Made by a program: the position numbers and the translations under genes. 7,825 nucleotides of DNA, taken from NCBI GenBank assembly GCA_016938395.1, contig JAFGUS010000159.1:1-7825 (forward strand). The letters run 5' to 3'. Below, in pieces: positions 1 to 6,008 of the stretch. The notes beneath the pieces are model-generated. The model had not been told where the DNA came from, searched no databases, and worked only from the letters and a program-made list of their open reading frames with translations. The DNA is from Coriobacteriia bacterium. Lineage in GTDB: Bacteria > Actinomycetota > Coriobacteriia > Anaerosomatales > Anaerosomataceae. The stretch's first letter is position 1; every line of letters begins with the position of its first letter.

Positions 1-954
1 GAGCGGGTTCCAGCCGTAGGTGGTGGTGCCTTGAGGCGAGGCGGCGGACGTGCGCCGGCCGTAGAGGTCGTGGGTGTAGGTGGTGACGACCGAGCCGGTC
101 GTGGCGCTCGTGAGTCGGTCGTCGGCGTCTGAGACGAAGGTGGTGGTTGTGCCACCTTGCGTCTTGCTGGTCAGGTTGCAGGCGGCGTCCCACGCGTAGG
201 TGGCCGACGTGGCGCCCTCACCGGTGCGGCCCCAGGAGGCGAGACGCCCTGCGGGGTCGTAGGAGTAGGTGTCGGCGTAGTCGTAGGCCGTGCCGTCCCC
301 TGCGTAGGCGACCGATGCGACGCGGTCGCGGGTGTCGTAAGAGAGCCGCGACTCGAAGAGGTCGGAGTAGCTGCCCGAATCAGACCACCTCCTCCCCGCG
401 CGTATCGCCGCAAGACGCCCGGCGACATCGTAGGAGCGGGTGAGAAGCGCGCGCTCGGAGGCCAGCTGGGTGATCCCGCGGGTATCCGAGCTCATCTGCC
501 AGGTGAGACCGGCTGCAGCGAGCGAGCGCTGTTCGCCCGTTGTGGCGTAGGTGTTGGTGATGGTGAGGCTTGAGCCGAAGGCGGTCCGGGTGACCTGCGT
601 CGGCTGGTCCGCCAGGTTGTAGGCCACGGCGAGAGAGGCGGTGCCGGCCGGGCCGGTGCTCGAAAGGCCGGTCACGCGGTCTAAGGCGTCGTAGGTAAGG
701 GCGGTCGAGCCGGTGACAGCGCCTGTAAGCGCGGTGCCGGTCACGCGTGAGGCGAGGTCGTAAGAGGTCGTGAGCGCCGCGTAGGGCGTGCCGGTGGCGT
801 CGTGGTAGGTGGTCTCACCCACGCGCCCGAGCCCGTCGTAGGTGACACTTGTCGCCGTCACGGTGGGCTCTGTGCCCTGAGCGGGCGCGAGCGTGGCGGT
901 CACCCGGCCGAGCGCCTCGTAGGTGGCGGTCTCGAGGCGGGTCTCGACGAGCAC
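1..954 (-). CDS. RHS/YD-repeat protein, partial; possibly 5'-truncated or frameshifted
   Basis: An uninterrupted minus-strand frame of 318 codons runs off the left edge. It is made of tandem YD repeats: YDGLGRV at 39-45, YDLASRV at 65-71, YDALDRV at 88-94, YDVAGRL at 175-181, YDTRDRV at 206-212, YDPAGRL at 232-238 and YDLYGRR at 295-301, with degenerate copies between (YEALGRV, YNLADQP, WDAACNL). Such repeats build the RHS beta-shell cocoon of surface or secreted proteins, which often end in a variable toxin; the C-terminus is outside the window. The frame is bounded by TAA at 975-973. The first possible start is GTG at 954, whose GGGGGA lies too close, and it opens directly into a repeat with no signal peptide or N-terminal domain. 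RHS proteins are usually far longer at the N-terminus, so truncation or a remnant cassette is likely. An ATG at 968 would join the frame if one G were added to the G5 run at 962-958. Confidence 0.8.
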   Translation of the reverse strand, partial: MLVETRLETATYEALGRVTATLAPAQGTEPTVTATSVTYDGLGRVGETTYHDATGTPYAALTTSYDLASRVTGTALTGAVTGSTALTYDALDRVTGLSSTGPAGTASLAVAYNLADQPTQVTRTAFGSSLTITNTYATTGEQRSLAAAGLTWQMSSDTRGITQLASERALLTRSYDVAGRLAAIRAGRRWSDSGSYSDLFESRLSYDTRDRVASVAYAGDGTAYDYADTYSYDPAGRLASWGRTGEGATSATYAWDAACNLTSKTQGGTTTTFVSDADDRLTSATTGSVVTTYTHDLYGRRTSAASPQGTTTYGWNPL

Positions 955-972
955 GCTCCCCCATTCATGCGG

Positions 973-1123
973 TTACATCCGCGGGCTGTGAGGATGCAGC
1001 TGGACGCTTGAGGCAAATGCTAGCATCGCCGGAACACCATAAGTAGAGCGACCCTACTCAGAAACCGTCACGTTTGTTGCACAGGGACCACACTCGGCCC
1101 GGGCAGGCTGTGCCCCACACCCG
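973..1123. other. Short intergenic gap of lower GC with small inverted repeats
   Basis: This gap separates the glycosyltransferase stop from the RHS frame and is visibly less GC-rich than its flanks between about 1010 and 1080. It holds a perfect 10-base palindrome, ATGCTAGCAT, at 1017-1026. It also has a weak hairpin, AGTAG at 1042-1046 with CTACT at 1054-1058, with one inner G-C pair. No T-run follows either on the minus strand. I see no convincing promoter or RNA gene here. RHS homology does not continue upstream in any minus-strand frame. Confidence 0.4.
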
Positions 1124-2320
1124 CTACCGCACCACGCCCGCCACCCGCTCGAACACCTCGGCGTACCGCGGCACGAGAGCCTGGAACGTATATCGCTCGG
1201 CCAGTGCGCGGGCGCTCCCGGGCGCAGGGCGCTCCAGAAGCGCACTTCGCAGCCGGGCCACCAGCTCCTCGTGAGAGCGGAACCGCGCCTCAGCCGGATA
1301 GAGCTCCGGATACGCCAGGCTATCGGGCACAAGCGGCGCACACCCCGCGTAGCAGGCCTCGATCATCGCCAGGCCGAAGAACTCGTTCTTGGCAGTTGAA
1401 ACCGCGATGTCCGAGCTCGCCAGGAGTCGCGCGTAGGCATCGCGAGATTCCGGCTCCCCGAGGTGCATCAGTCGATCGCAGAGTCCTGCGGCCGCCTCGG
1501 CAACCATCGCCTCGGTCTCGCGGAATGATTGGCCGGCGACGGCCACCTCGAAGTCGAGTCCTTCGGCCGCAAGCGCACACACTGCGGCGAAGAACGCCTC
1601 CGGGTCCTTGTCGTGCTCCCAGCGGTGCGGCCACACCACACGTGGGCGCGGACCGCGTACCGGATGCACGGCGTCGAACGGCGCGGGGTCGAAGGGCGGC
1701 GGGAGCACCTCGGAGCGCTCGGCGATGCGCTCGGCAACTCCGGCAGGCCGGTGGTCCGGGAACTCTCGCAGAAAGCCCGGGATCTCCGCTACGAAGCCCT
1801 CGAGGTTGTAGCGCGTATTGAACAGGCACCGGTCGGCGGCAAGCGCGCTCGTGATGTTGGTGAGCGCGAACTGGTAGTCCCACTCGGCGGTGTGCCGGTT
1901 GGGGTAGAGCAGCTGGTTTTCGTGGAAGTAGACGATGCGCGGGATGCCGGCCACGGCGTCGCCCGCGAGCGCGACGAACTCGGCGAGGTTGATGAAGGTG
2001 CTCGCGTAGATGAGGTCCCACGCCTGGCGCGCGCGCGGGCGGGCGGGCGCGCTGCCGGGGCGCTCTCCTACTGTCGGCGTCTCGCCGTCCGGATGTGCCT
2101 CGCGCCATGCGTGCGCGAGCGCCCGTGCTCCCTCGGCCATGGTGATCGCCGCGCCGCGCATCCGCCACTTCCACTTTCGAGCGGGAAGGGTGAGGAGGTC
2201 GAAGGAGAAACCGAGCGGTGTGAGACGCTCGATGAGACCGTCGAGCACGGCCCGGTGCGAGCCGCCATAGTACGGCTCGAGTGCGAGCACACGAAGGCGG
2301 GGCGCCGGATCTGCGGTCAC
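1124..2320 (-). CDS. GT-B glycosyltransferase, DUF3524/GTDC1 family; tRNA-queuosine alpha-mannosyltransferase-like
   Basis: With the GTG start the protein has 398 residues; an ATG at 2383 would give 419. The order of motifs matches the GTDC1/DUF3524 family: LEPYYGGSH at about 14-22, LPARKWKWRMRG at 45-56, YFHENQLLYP at 131-140, PHRWEHDKDPE at 231-241, and NEFFGLAMIEACYAGC at 312-327, containing the EX7E pattern of retaining GT4-like enzymes (E313, E321), then PLVPDSLAYPE. The vertebrate member, QTMAN, mannosylates queuosine at the wobble base of tRNA-Asp using GDP-mannose; acting on tRNA here is inferred from family only. Residues ~75-99 (DNA about 2024-2098) are a Pro/Arg/Ala-rich insert that looks unconserved. 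There is no signal peptide or membrane segment, so it is cytosolic. It lies at least 84 bases after rpoZ, past a hairpin, so it may be a separate unit. Family membership is strong; substrate is uncertain. Confidence 0.85.
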   Translation of the reverse strand: MTADPAPRLRVLALEPYYGGSHRAVLDGLIERLTPLGFSFDLLTLPARKWKWRMRGAAITMAEGARALAHAWREAHPDGETPTVGERPGSAPARPRARQAWDLIYASTFINLAEFVALAGDAVAGIPRIVYFHENQLLYPNRHTAEWDYQFALTNITSALAADRCLFNTRYNLEGFVAEIPGFLREFPDHRPAGVAERIAERSEVLPPPFDPAPFDAVHPVRGPRPRVVWPHRWEHDKDPEAFFAAVCALAAEGLDFEVAVAGQSFRETEAMVAEAAAGLCDRLMHLGEPESRDAYARLLASSDIAVSTAKNEFFGLAMIEACYAGCAPLVPDSLAYPELYPAEARFRSHEELVARLRSALLERPAPGSARALAERYTFQALVPRYAEVFERVAGVVR

Positions 2321-2327
2321 ATCGCAG

Positions 2328-2333
2328 CCCTCC
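2328..2333 (-). promoter_or_regulatory. Ribosome binding site that decides the glycosyltransferase start
   Basis: GGAGGG lies 7 bases before a GTG at 2320 (minus strand). The ATG at 2383, 63 bases upstream in the same frame, lacks a well-spaced site. This favours the GTG start and removes 21 non-conserved N-terminal residues. Confidence 0.6.
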
Positions 2334-2409
2334 GTCCAGGCCCCCGCGACCGGCCCTCGGTCGAACACCGCGGTGTGGTCCATCCCTTCACGCCCCCATC
2401 GACACGAAT

Positions 2410-2440
2410 GCCCCGGCGCCGGGAGATACGGCTACGGGGC
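2410..2440 (-). terminator. Possible GC-rich hairpin after rpoZ (weak terminator candidate)
   Basis: GCCCCG at 2410-2415 pairs with CGGGGC at 2435-2440 (6 bp). After a 2x2 internal loop, GCCG at 2418-2421 pairs with CGGC at 2429-2432 around a 7-base loop. It begins 28 bases after the rpoZ stop. The minus-strand sequence after it (ATTCGTG) is not a T-run, so it is not a standard intrinsic terminator. It could be a partial or Rho-assisted stop, or only a structured leader. Confidence 0.35.
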
Positions 2441-2467
2441 ACCGGGTGCGAACCGTGCGGCCGAAGG

Positions 2468-2716
2468 TTACTTGTAGCTGTCCTTCACGCGCTCGTAGCT
2501 CACGTCGCCGCCCGCGATCTCGTCGAGTGCGAGTGTGAGCGGTTTGGTGCTCGTGATCTGCGCGATCTGCGGCGCCTGCATGGTGAGCAGCGCCTGGTCG
2601 CGGACGCCGTGGATCATGTCGTTGATCTGGCGCGCGCGCTTGGCGGCGACGATGCACAGGGTGTACTTCGAGTCGACCTTGGAGAGCAGCAGGTCTACCT
2701 CGGGCTTGATGACCAT
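2468..2716 (-). CDS. rpoZ: DNA-directed RNA polymerase subunit omega
   Basis: Omega is the small subunit that helps fold and hold beta-prime in RNA polymerase. It is 82 residues. The core KPEVDLLLSKVDSKYTLCIV at 4-23, followed directly by AAKRARQIND, is the conserved omega block (family pattern: lysine-rich 'AAKRARQI'). The C-terminal tail ends SYERVKDSYK. The start overlaps the gmk stop, and AAGGA lies about 8 bases upstream. The gmk-rpoZ pairing is conserved across many bacteria. In most Actinomycetota coaBC and metK follow, but here a glycosyltransferase follows after a gap of at least 84 bases. Confidence 0.95.
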   Translation of the reverse strand: MVIKPEVDLLLSKVDSKYTLCIVAAKRARQINDMIHGVRDQALLTMQAPQIAQITSTKPLTLALDEIAGGDVSYERVKDSYK

Positions 2717-3291
2717 CAGGCGTGTCCTTCTTCCGGGTGGAGGGAGCTGATGATGCCCACGAGCTCATCGGTGGCCCGGGCAACATCATCGTTTTCTACC
2801 ACATGGTCGTACGTTCCCACAAGTTCGAGCTCGCGCACGGCGGTAGCCAGACGGGTCCTGACCTGCTCGTCCGTCTCGGCGCCGCGCTTGCGGATCCGGC
2901 GCTCCAACTCATCCATCGACGGCGCGATGATGAACACGAGCACCGCCTCGGGCATGAGTTCTTTGACCTGGAACGCGCCCTGCGGATCGATCTCCAAGAT
3001 CACGTCACGTCCCGAGGCCAAACTCTCCTCCACCGTAGCGCGGAGCGTGCCATAGCGGTTGCCGTGCACCTCGGCCCATTCGAGGAACTCCCCCGCCTCC
3101 ACACGGCGGCCGAACTCCTCGGCCGTGAGGAAGATGTAGTCCTCGCCGTCAAGCTCGCGGGGCCGCGGCGCGCGCGTGGTGGCCGAAACGGACACCGAAA
3201 GGCAGGGGACCCTGGCAACCAGGCGGTCGACCAGAGTCCCTTTTCCCGCGCCCGAGGGCCCGGAGATGATGATGAGTGCGCCCCGCTGCAT
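2716..3291 (-). CDS. gmk: Guanylate kinase
   Basis: Guanylate kinase phosphorylates GMP to GDP with ATP, feeding GTP and dGTP pools. It is 191 residues, typical for the family. The P-loop GPSGAGKGT is at 11-19. SATTRAPRPRELDGEDY at 36-52 and NRYGT at 78-82 make up the GMP-binding part. EIDPQGA at 100-106 is the Walker B-like block, and RIRKRGAETDEQVRTRL at 132-148 is the lid with its arginines. The ATG at 3291 is the only possible start, because an in-frame TGA (the mihF stop itself) lies 18 bases upstream. Those 18 bases contain no Shine-Dalgarno sequence, so expression may rely on coupling to mihF. The stop overlaps the rpoZ ATG by one base (TGATG). Confidence 0.96.
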   Translation of the reverse strand: MQRGALIIISGPSGAGKGTLVDRLVARVPCLSVSVSATTRAPRPRELDGEDYIFLTAEEFGRRVEAGEFLEWAEVHGNRYGTLRATVEESLASGRDVILEIDPQGAFQVKELMPEAVLVFIIAPSMDELERRIRKRGAETDEQVRTRLATAVRELELVGTYDHVVENDDVARATDELVGIISSLHPEEGHA

Positions 3292-3309
3292 CGTGTGGGC
3301 GCGCGCTGT

Positions 3310-3618
3310 TCAGCCCAGCTTCTGCATGAGCAGCTCGCGCTGGCGGGCGCCGAGGCCCTGCACGCGGCGGCTCGGGGAGATCTCGAGTTCGCTCATGATC
3401 TTGGCGGCCTTGGCCTTGCCGTAGCCGGGGAGGCTCTCGAGAAGCGTCGAGACCTTCATGCGCGCGACGATCGGGTCGTCCGCCTTCTTCATGACCTGGG
3501 CGAACGTCATCGAGCCGCCCTTGATCTTCTGGCGCAGCTCGGCGCGCTCCTGGCGAGCCTTCGCGGCCTTCTCCAGGGCCTTCTTGCGGTCGGCCTCGGA
3601 AAGAATCGGCAAAGCCAT
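3310..3618 (-). CDS. mihF: Actinobacterial integration host factor (mIHF)
   Basis: mIHF is a small nucleoid-associated protein of Actinomycetota, unrelated in fold to the IHF/HU of other bacteria; it bends and coats DNA and was first described as a host factor for mycobacteriophage L5 integration. It is 102 residues, close to the family's core length. The first ~30 residues are a charged helix (RKKALEKAAKARQERAELRQ). MKVSTLLESLPGYGKAKA at 54-71 continues into KIMSELEI and is the helix-two-turn-helix DNA-binding region. The C-terminal SRRVQGLGARQ at 83-93 is the conserved basic end. A strong ribosome site supports the ATG. Its place between the pyr genes and gmk-rpoZ is the typical actinobacterial order, which strengthens the call. 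Confidence 0.94.
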   Translation of the reverse strand: MALPILSEADRKKALEKAAKARQERAELRQKIKGGSMTFAQVMKKADDPIVARMKVSTLLESLPGYGKAKAAKIMSELEISPSRRVQGLGARQRELLMQKLG

Positions 3619-3622
3619 GGTT

Positions 3623-3629
3623 CCTCCTC
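3623..3629 (-). promoter_or_regulatory. Strong ribosome binding site of mihF
   Basis: GAGGAGG lies 4 bases before the mihF ATG at 3618. It is near-perfect against the anti-Shine-Dalgarno and fixes the start. It contrasts with gmk downstream, which has no recognisable site, so this may be the main ribosome entry point for the three-gene unit. Confidence 0.8.
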
Positions 3630-3713
3630 GCGTCTGGTACAGCAGTGTCAGCGGAATCCCCGCATCGTGATGTGTCCCGAGCGCAGACCCTCATCCGCGC
3701 AAGAACAGACTCG

Positions 3714-3742
3714 ATGTTACCCCTGACCTGCGAGAATGCCAA
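3714..3742 (-). promoter_or_regulatory. Predicted sigma-70-type promoter for mihF-gmk-rpoZ
   Basis: Read on the minus strand, TTGGCA at 3742-3737 matches five of six bases of the -35 consensus. TAACAT at 3719-3714 keeps the T, A and final T of the -10 element (4 of 6). The spacer is exactly 17 bases. It begins just after the pyrE stop and would give a 5' leader of roughly 85-90 bases before mihF. It is the best promoter-like pair seen in the 131-base gap, although chance matches of this quality do occur. Confidence 0.5.
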
Positions 3743-3749
3743 CCCTTAG

Positions 3750-4328
3750 TTACACGAGCCGGCGACTTCCCGGTGAATCGATGGGCGTTCCTGCCGCGCA
3801 GAGCGGGCAATCCGGTGGCTCCATAGACTCGACCTCGAGTTGAAGGAGCGGCATGAACTCGGCATCGAACGCCTTCTTACCGCCGCGGTCGATGATGCTC
3901 GTGACGGCGACAACTTCCCCGCCCGCGCCGCGCACGAGATCGACGACCTCGGCCACGCTGCCACCGGTTGTGACCACGTCCTCCACAACGAGCACGCGCT
4001 CGCCCGGCTCGACCGAGAAACCGCGGCGGAACGTCATCGCACCGTGCTGGCGCTCGCTGAAGATGAACCTCACCCCGAGTGCACGGGCTACGGCAAAGCC
4101 GATGATGATGCCGCCGACGGCGGGCGCGGCCACCATGTCCACGCCACGCCCGGAAACACGGGCGGCCATCGCTTCGGCGAGCCGGGTGGTGAGCGCCGGG
4201 TCCTCAAGCACGCGCGCGCACTGCACGTACGTGTCCGAGTGCCGGCCGCTCGTGAGCTGGAAGTGACCGTGCAGGATGGCGCCCGCCTCACGCAGCGCGG
4301 CAAGCACGTCGTTCTCGGTGAGGGTCAT
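3750..4328 (-). CDS. pyrE: Orotate phosphoribosyltransferase
   Basis: PyrE joins orotate and PRPP to give OMP, the substrate of the neighbouring PyrF. It is 192 residues. The type I PRTase fold shows FQLTSGRHSDTYVQC at about 23-37, the hood region for orotate. The PRPP-binding signature VLVVEDVVTTGGS lies at 112-124, and FSERQHG before it corresponds to the flexible catalytic loop. The C-terminus carries CPLCAAGTPIDSPGSR (C174, C177), a tail found in the Thermus-type PyrE subfamily rather than the E. coli type. The ATG at 4328 overlaps the pyrF stop (ATGA) and has AAGGAG 8 bases upstream. It is the last gene of the overlapping pyr run: a 131-base gap with its own promoter follows. No clear intrinsic terminator with a T-run is visible after the stop, so read-through into mihF is possible. 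Confidence 0.95.
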   Translation of the reverse strand: MTLTENDVLAALREAGAILHGHFQLTSGRHSDTYVQCARVLEDPALTTRLAEAMAARVSGRGVDMVAAPAVGGIIIGFAVARALGVRFIFSERQHGAMTFRRGFSVEPGERVLVVEDVVTTGGSVAEVVDLVRGAGGEVVAVTSIIDRGGKKAFDAEFMPLLQLEVESMEPPDCPLCAAGTPIDSPGSRRLV

Positions 4329-5095
4329 GATGCAAGCTCCTTCACGATGGCCTTCACGGCCTCCACGGGATCGGGCGCAGCAGTGATAGGCCGACCGATG
4401 ACGAGGTGCGACGCGCCCGCGGCCACCGCCTCGGCAGGCGTTGCCACGCGCGCCTGGTCACCCGACTCGGTACCGGTGGGCCGCACGCCCGGCGTGACGA
4501 CGAGCGCGTCGGGGCCGAGCAGCTCGCGGATGGAGCTCGCCTCCTCGGGCGAACAGACCACGCCGCTCAAGCCCGCGTCCCGGGCGGACGCGGCGAGGAG
4601 CGCCACCTGCTCCGCCGGAGAGCGGTCCACACCCACCTCGGCGAGGCCGTCGGCATCCAGACTCGTGAGCACGGTGACCGCGACGACCGCCGGCGGAGCG
4701 GTGTTGAACTTGGCGGCAGCCGACGCGGCGCCCGAGACGGCCGCCTCCAACATCGCCCTGCCGCCCGAGGCGTGTACGGTGATCATGTCGGCGCCCACGC
4801 GAGTGAGCGCACGCGCAGCGCCCTCCACCTGGTGCGGGATGTCGTTGAGCTTCAGGTCCACGAACACCTTGAAGCCGAGGGAGCGCAGCTCGCGCACGAT
4901 CGCGGGACCGTTCGCGTAGTAGAGGGTCATGCCCACCTTGACCCAGTCGACGTGCCCCCTGAGTGTGCGCGCCAGGTCGAGCGCCGCCTCGGCATCCGGC
5001 AGGTCGAGCGCCACGATGATCGCTGCGCGCGGCGCGTCCTTCCCACCGCTCCCTGGCGAAGCGGGACGTGCAGTACCTACGTACTCGTCATCCAC
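4325..5095 (-). CDS. pyrF: Orotidine 5'-phosphate decarboxylase
   Basis: PyrF decarboxylates OMP to UMP, the last step of de novo UMP synthesis. It is 256 residues and a TIM barrel. The catalytic array is DLKLNDIP with D80, K82 and D85; upstream are D31 (VALDLPD) and K53 (VKVGM). TPGVRPTG and VIGRPIT near the C-terminus are the phosphate-binding loops. These residues sit about 20 positions later than in the Bacillus enzyme, so this protein has an N-terminal extension of roughly 20 residues rich in Gly, Pro and Asp. The start is GTG at 5095, inside the end of pyrD, preceded by GGGAG at about 6 bases; no downstream in-frame ATG or GTG precedes the first beta strand. The stop overlaps the pyrE ATG by 4 bases. 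The function is firm. Confidence 0.96.
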   Translation of the reverse strand: MDDEYVGTARPASPGSGGKDAPRAAIIVALDLPDAEAALDLARTLRGHVDWVKVGMTLYYANGPAIVRELRSLGFKVFVDLKLNDIPHQVEGAARALTRVGADMITVHASGGRAMLEAAVSGAASAAAKFNTAPPAVVAVTVLTSLDADGLAEVGVDRSPAEQVALLAASARDAGLSGVVCSPEEASSIRELLGPDALVVTPGVRPTGTESGDQARVATPAEAVAAGASHLVIGRPITAAPDPVEAVKAIVKELAS

Positions 5096-6008
5096 GGAGT
5101 GCTCCCGTCAGCTCGGTCACGTGCTCGATTCCTCGCTCGGCGCAGAAACGCTCGAGTCCTTCGGCCACGGCGAGTGGCGTGCGCGGGTCCACGAACGTCC
5201 CCGTTCCCACCGCGACTGCCGTGGCGCCTGCCAGCATGAACTCCACCGCATCCTCGGCGCACGCGATGCCGCCCATCCCCACCACCGGGATCGAGACGGC
5301 GCGCGCCACCTGCCACACCATGCGCACCGCCACAGGCCGGATCGCCGGGCCCGACAGGCCGCCCACGCCGCGCGCGAGGCGCGGGCGGAACGTGTTCGTG
5401 TCGATCGCCATGCCGAGGAGCGTGTTGATGAGGCTCACAGCGTCGGCACCCTCGGCCTCAACCGCACGTGCGACCTCGGAGATGTCGGTGACATTAGGGC
5501 TCAACTTCACGATGAGGGTCTTGTCGGTCACTGCCCGGACGGCCCGCGTGACCTGCGCCGCTGCGGGACACGAGGTTCCGAACGCCATGCCGCCCTCGTC
5601 CACGTTGGGGCACGAGATGTTCACCTCGAGCGCCGAGACAACCGGCTCTGCATCGAGGCGCTCGGCCACCGCCGCGTACTCCGCAACGCTGTGGCCGACG
5701 AGGTTCACGATCACGGGAACGTCCTGCGTGGCGAGCCACGTCAGGTCGCCGGCGCAGAATGCCTCGACGCCCGGATTCTGCAGGCCGATCGAGTTGAGCA
5801 TGCCCGAAGGCGTCTCGGCGATGCGCGGACTCTCGTTCCCTGCCCACGGGTGGGGCGAGACGCCCTTGGTGACGAGCGCGCCGAGGCGTGAGAGGTCCAT
5901 GAAGTCGGCATACTCGCGCCCCGAGCCGAAGGTGCCCGACGCGGTCATCACCGGGTTGCGCATCTCGAGCGCGCCGAGATGCACGCGCATGTCCACGGCG
6001 TGGGTCAT
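5088..6008 (-). CDS. pyrD: Dihydroorotate dehydrogenase, class 1B catalytic subunit
   Basis: PyrD is the FMN enzyme that oxidises dihydroorotate to orotate; class 1B enzymes work as a PyrD2K2 heterotetramer using NAD+. It is 306 residues, the usual length. Visible motifs are [11 protein letters not shown] at 18-28, VTKGVS at 46-51 (FMN-binding Lys48), [10 protein letters not shown] at 71-80, NISCPN at 130-135 with Cys133 as the active-site base (class 1; class 2 uses Ser), KLSPNV at 168-173, [12 protein letters not shown], and a C-terminal GMGGI phosphate-binding turn. There is no membrane-anchoring N-terminal extension, consistent with a soluble class 1B enzyme. The ATG at 6008 has a strong GGAGGAGG ribosome site a few bases upstream. 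It lies directly after pyrK, which supports the 1B assignment, and its 3' end overlaps pyrF by 8 bases. Confidence 0.96.
   Translation of the reverse strand: MTHAVDMRVHLGALEMRNPVMTASGTFGSGREYADFMDLSRLGALVTKGVSPHPWAGNESPRIAETPSGMLNSIGLQNPGVEAFCAGDLTWLATQDVPVIVNLVGHSVAEYAAVAERLDAEPVVSALEVNISCPNVDEGGMAFGTSCPAAAQVTRAVRAVTDKTLIVKLSPNVTDISEVARAVEAEGADAVSLINTLLGMAIDTNTFRPRLARGVGGLSGPAIRPVAVRMVWQVARAVSIPVVGMGGIACAEDAVEFMLAGATAVAVGTGTFVDPRTPLAVAEGLERFCAERGIEHVTELTGALRG

Noticed and set aside
157..573. Plus-strand frame with Gly/Val-rich translation in the left part
   Set aside because: It is the complement of the YD-repeat frame; the opposite strand gives clear RHS motifs.
1..960. Frequent short repeats of the form cgtaggt that could suggest a CRISPR or satellite array
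   Set aside because: Spacing is irregular and the units are simply the codons for Thr-Tyr in the YD repeats, read on the minus strand.
1029..1080. Possible promoter for the RHS frame in the low-GC gap
   Set aside because: No -35/-10 pair with acceptable matches and 16-18 base spacing was found on the minus strand.
2321..2383. Upstream ATG at 2383 as the glycosyltransferase start
   Set aside because: Not excluded, but it lacks a properly spaced ribosome site and adds 21 residues outside the family's usual start; the GTG at 2320 has GGAGGG at 7 bases.
2436..2467. T-arm-like GGTTCGCACC sequence after rpoZ, considered as a tRNA fragment
   Set aside because: No matching acceptor, D-arm or anticodon arm can be folded around it.
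1529..3055. Plus-strand open frame of 508 codons spanning the glycosyltransferase, rpoZ and gmk
   Set aside because: It runs antisense across three well-supported genes, its translation is Arg/Gly-rich with no recognisable motif, and long antisense frames are expected at this GC content.
3840..4919. Plus-strand open frame of 359 codons opposite pyrE and pyrF
   Set aside because: It is the mirror of two firmly identified enzymes and shows no domain of its own.
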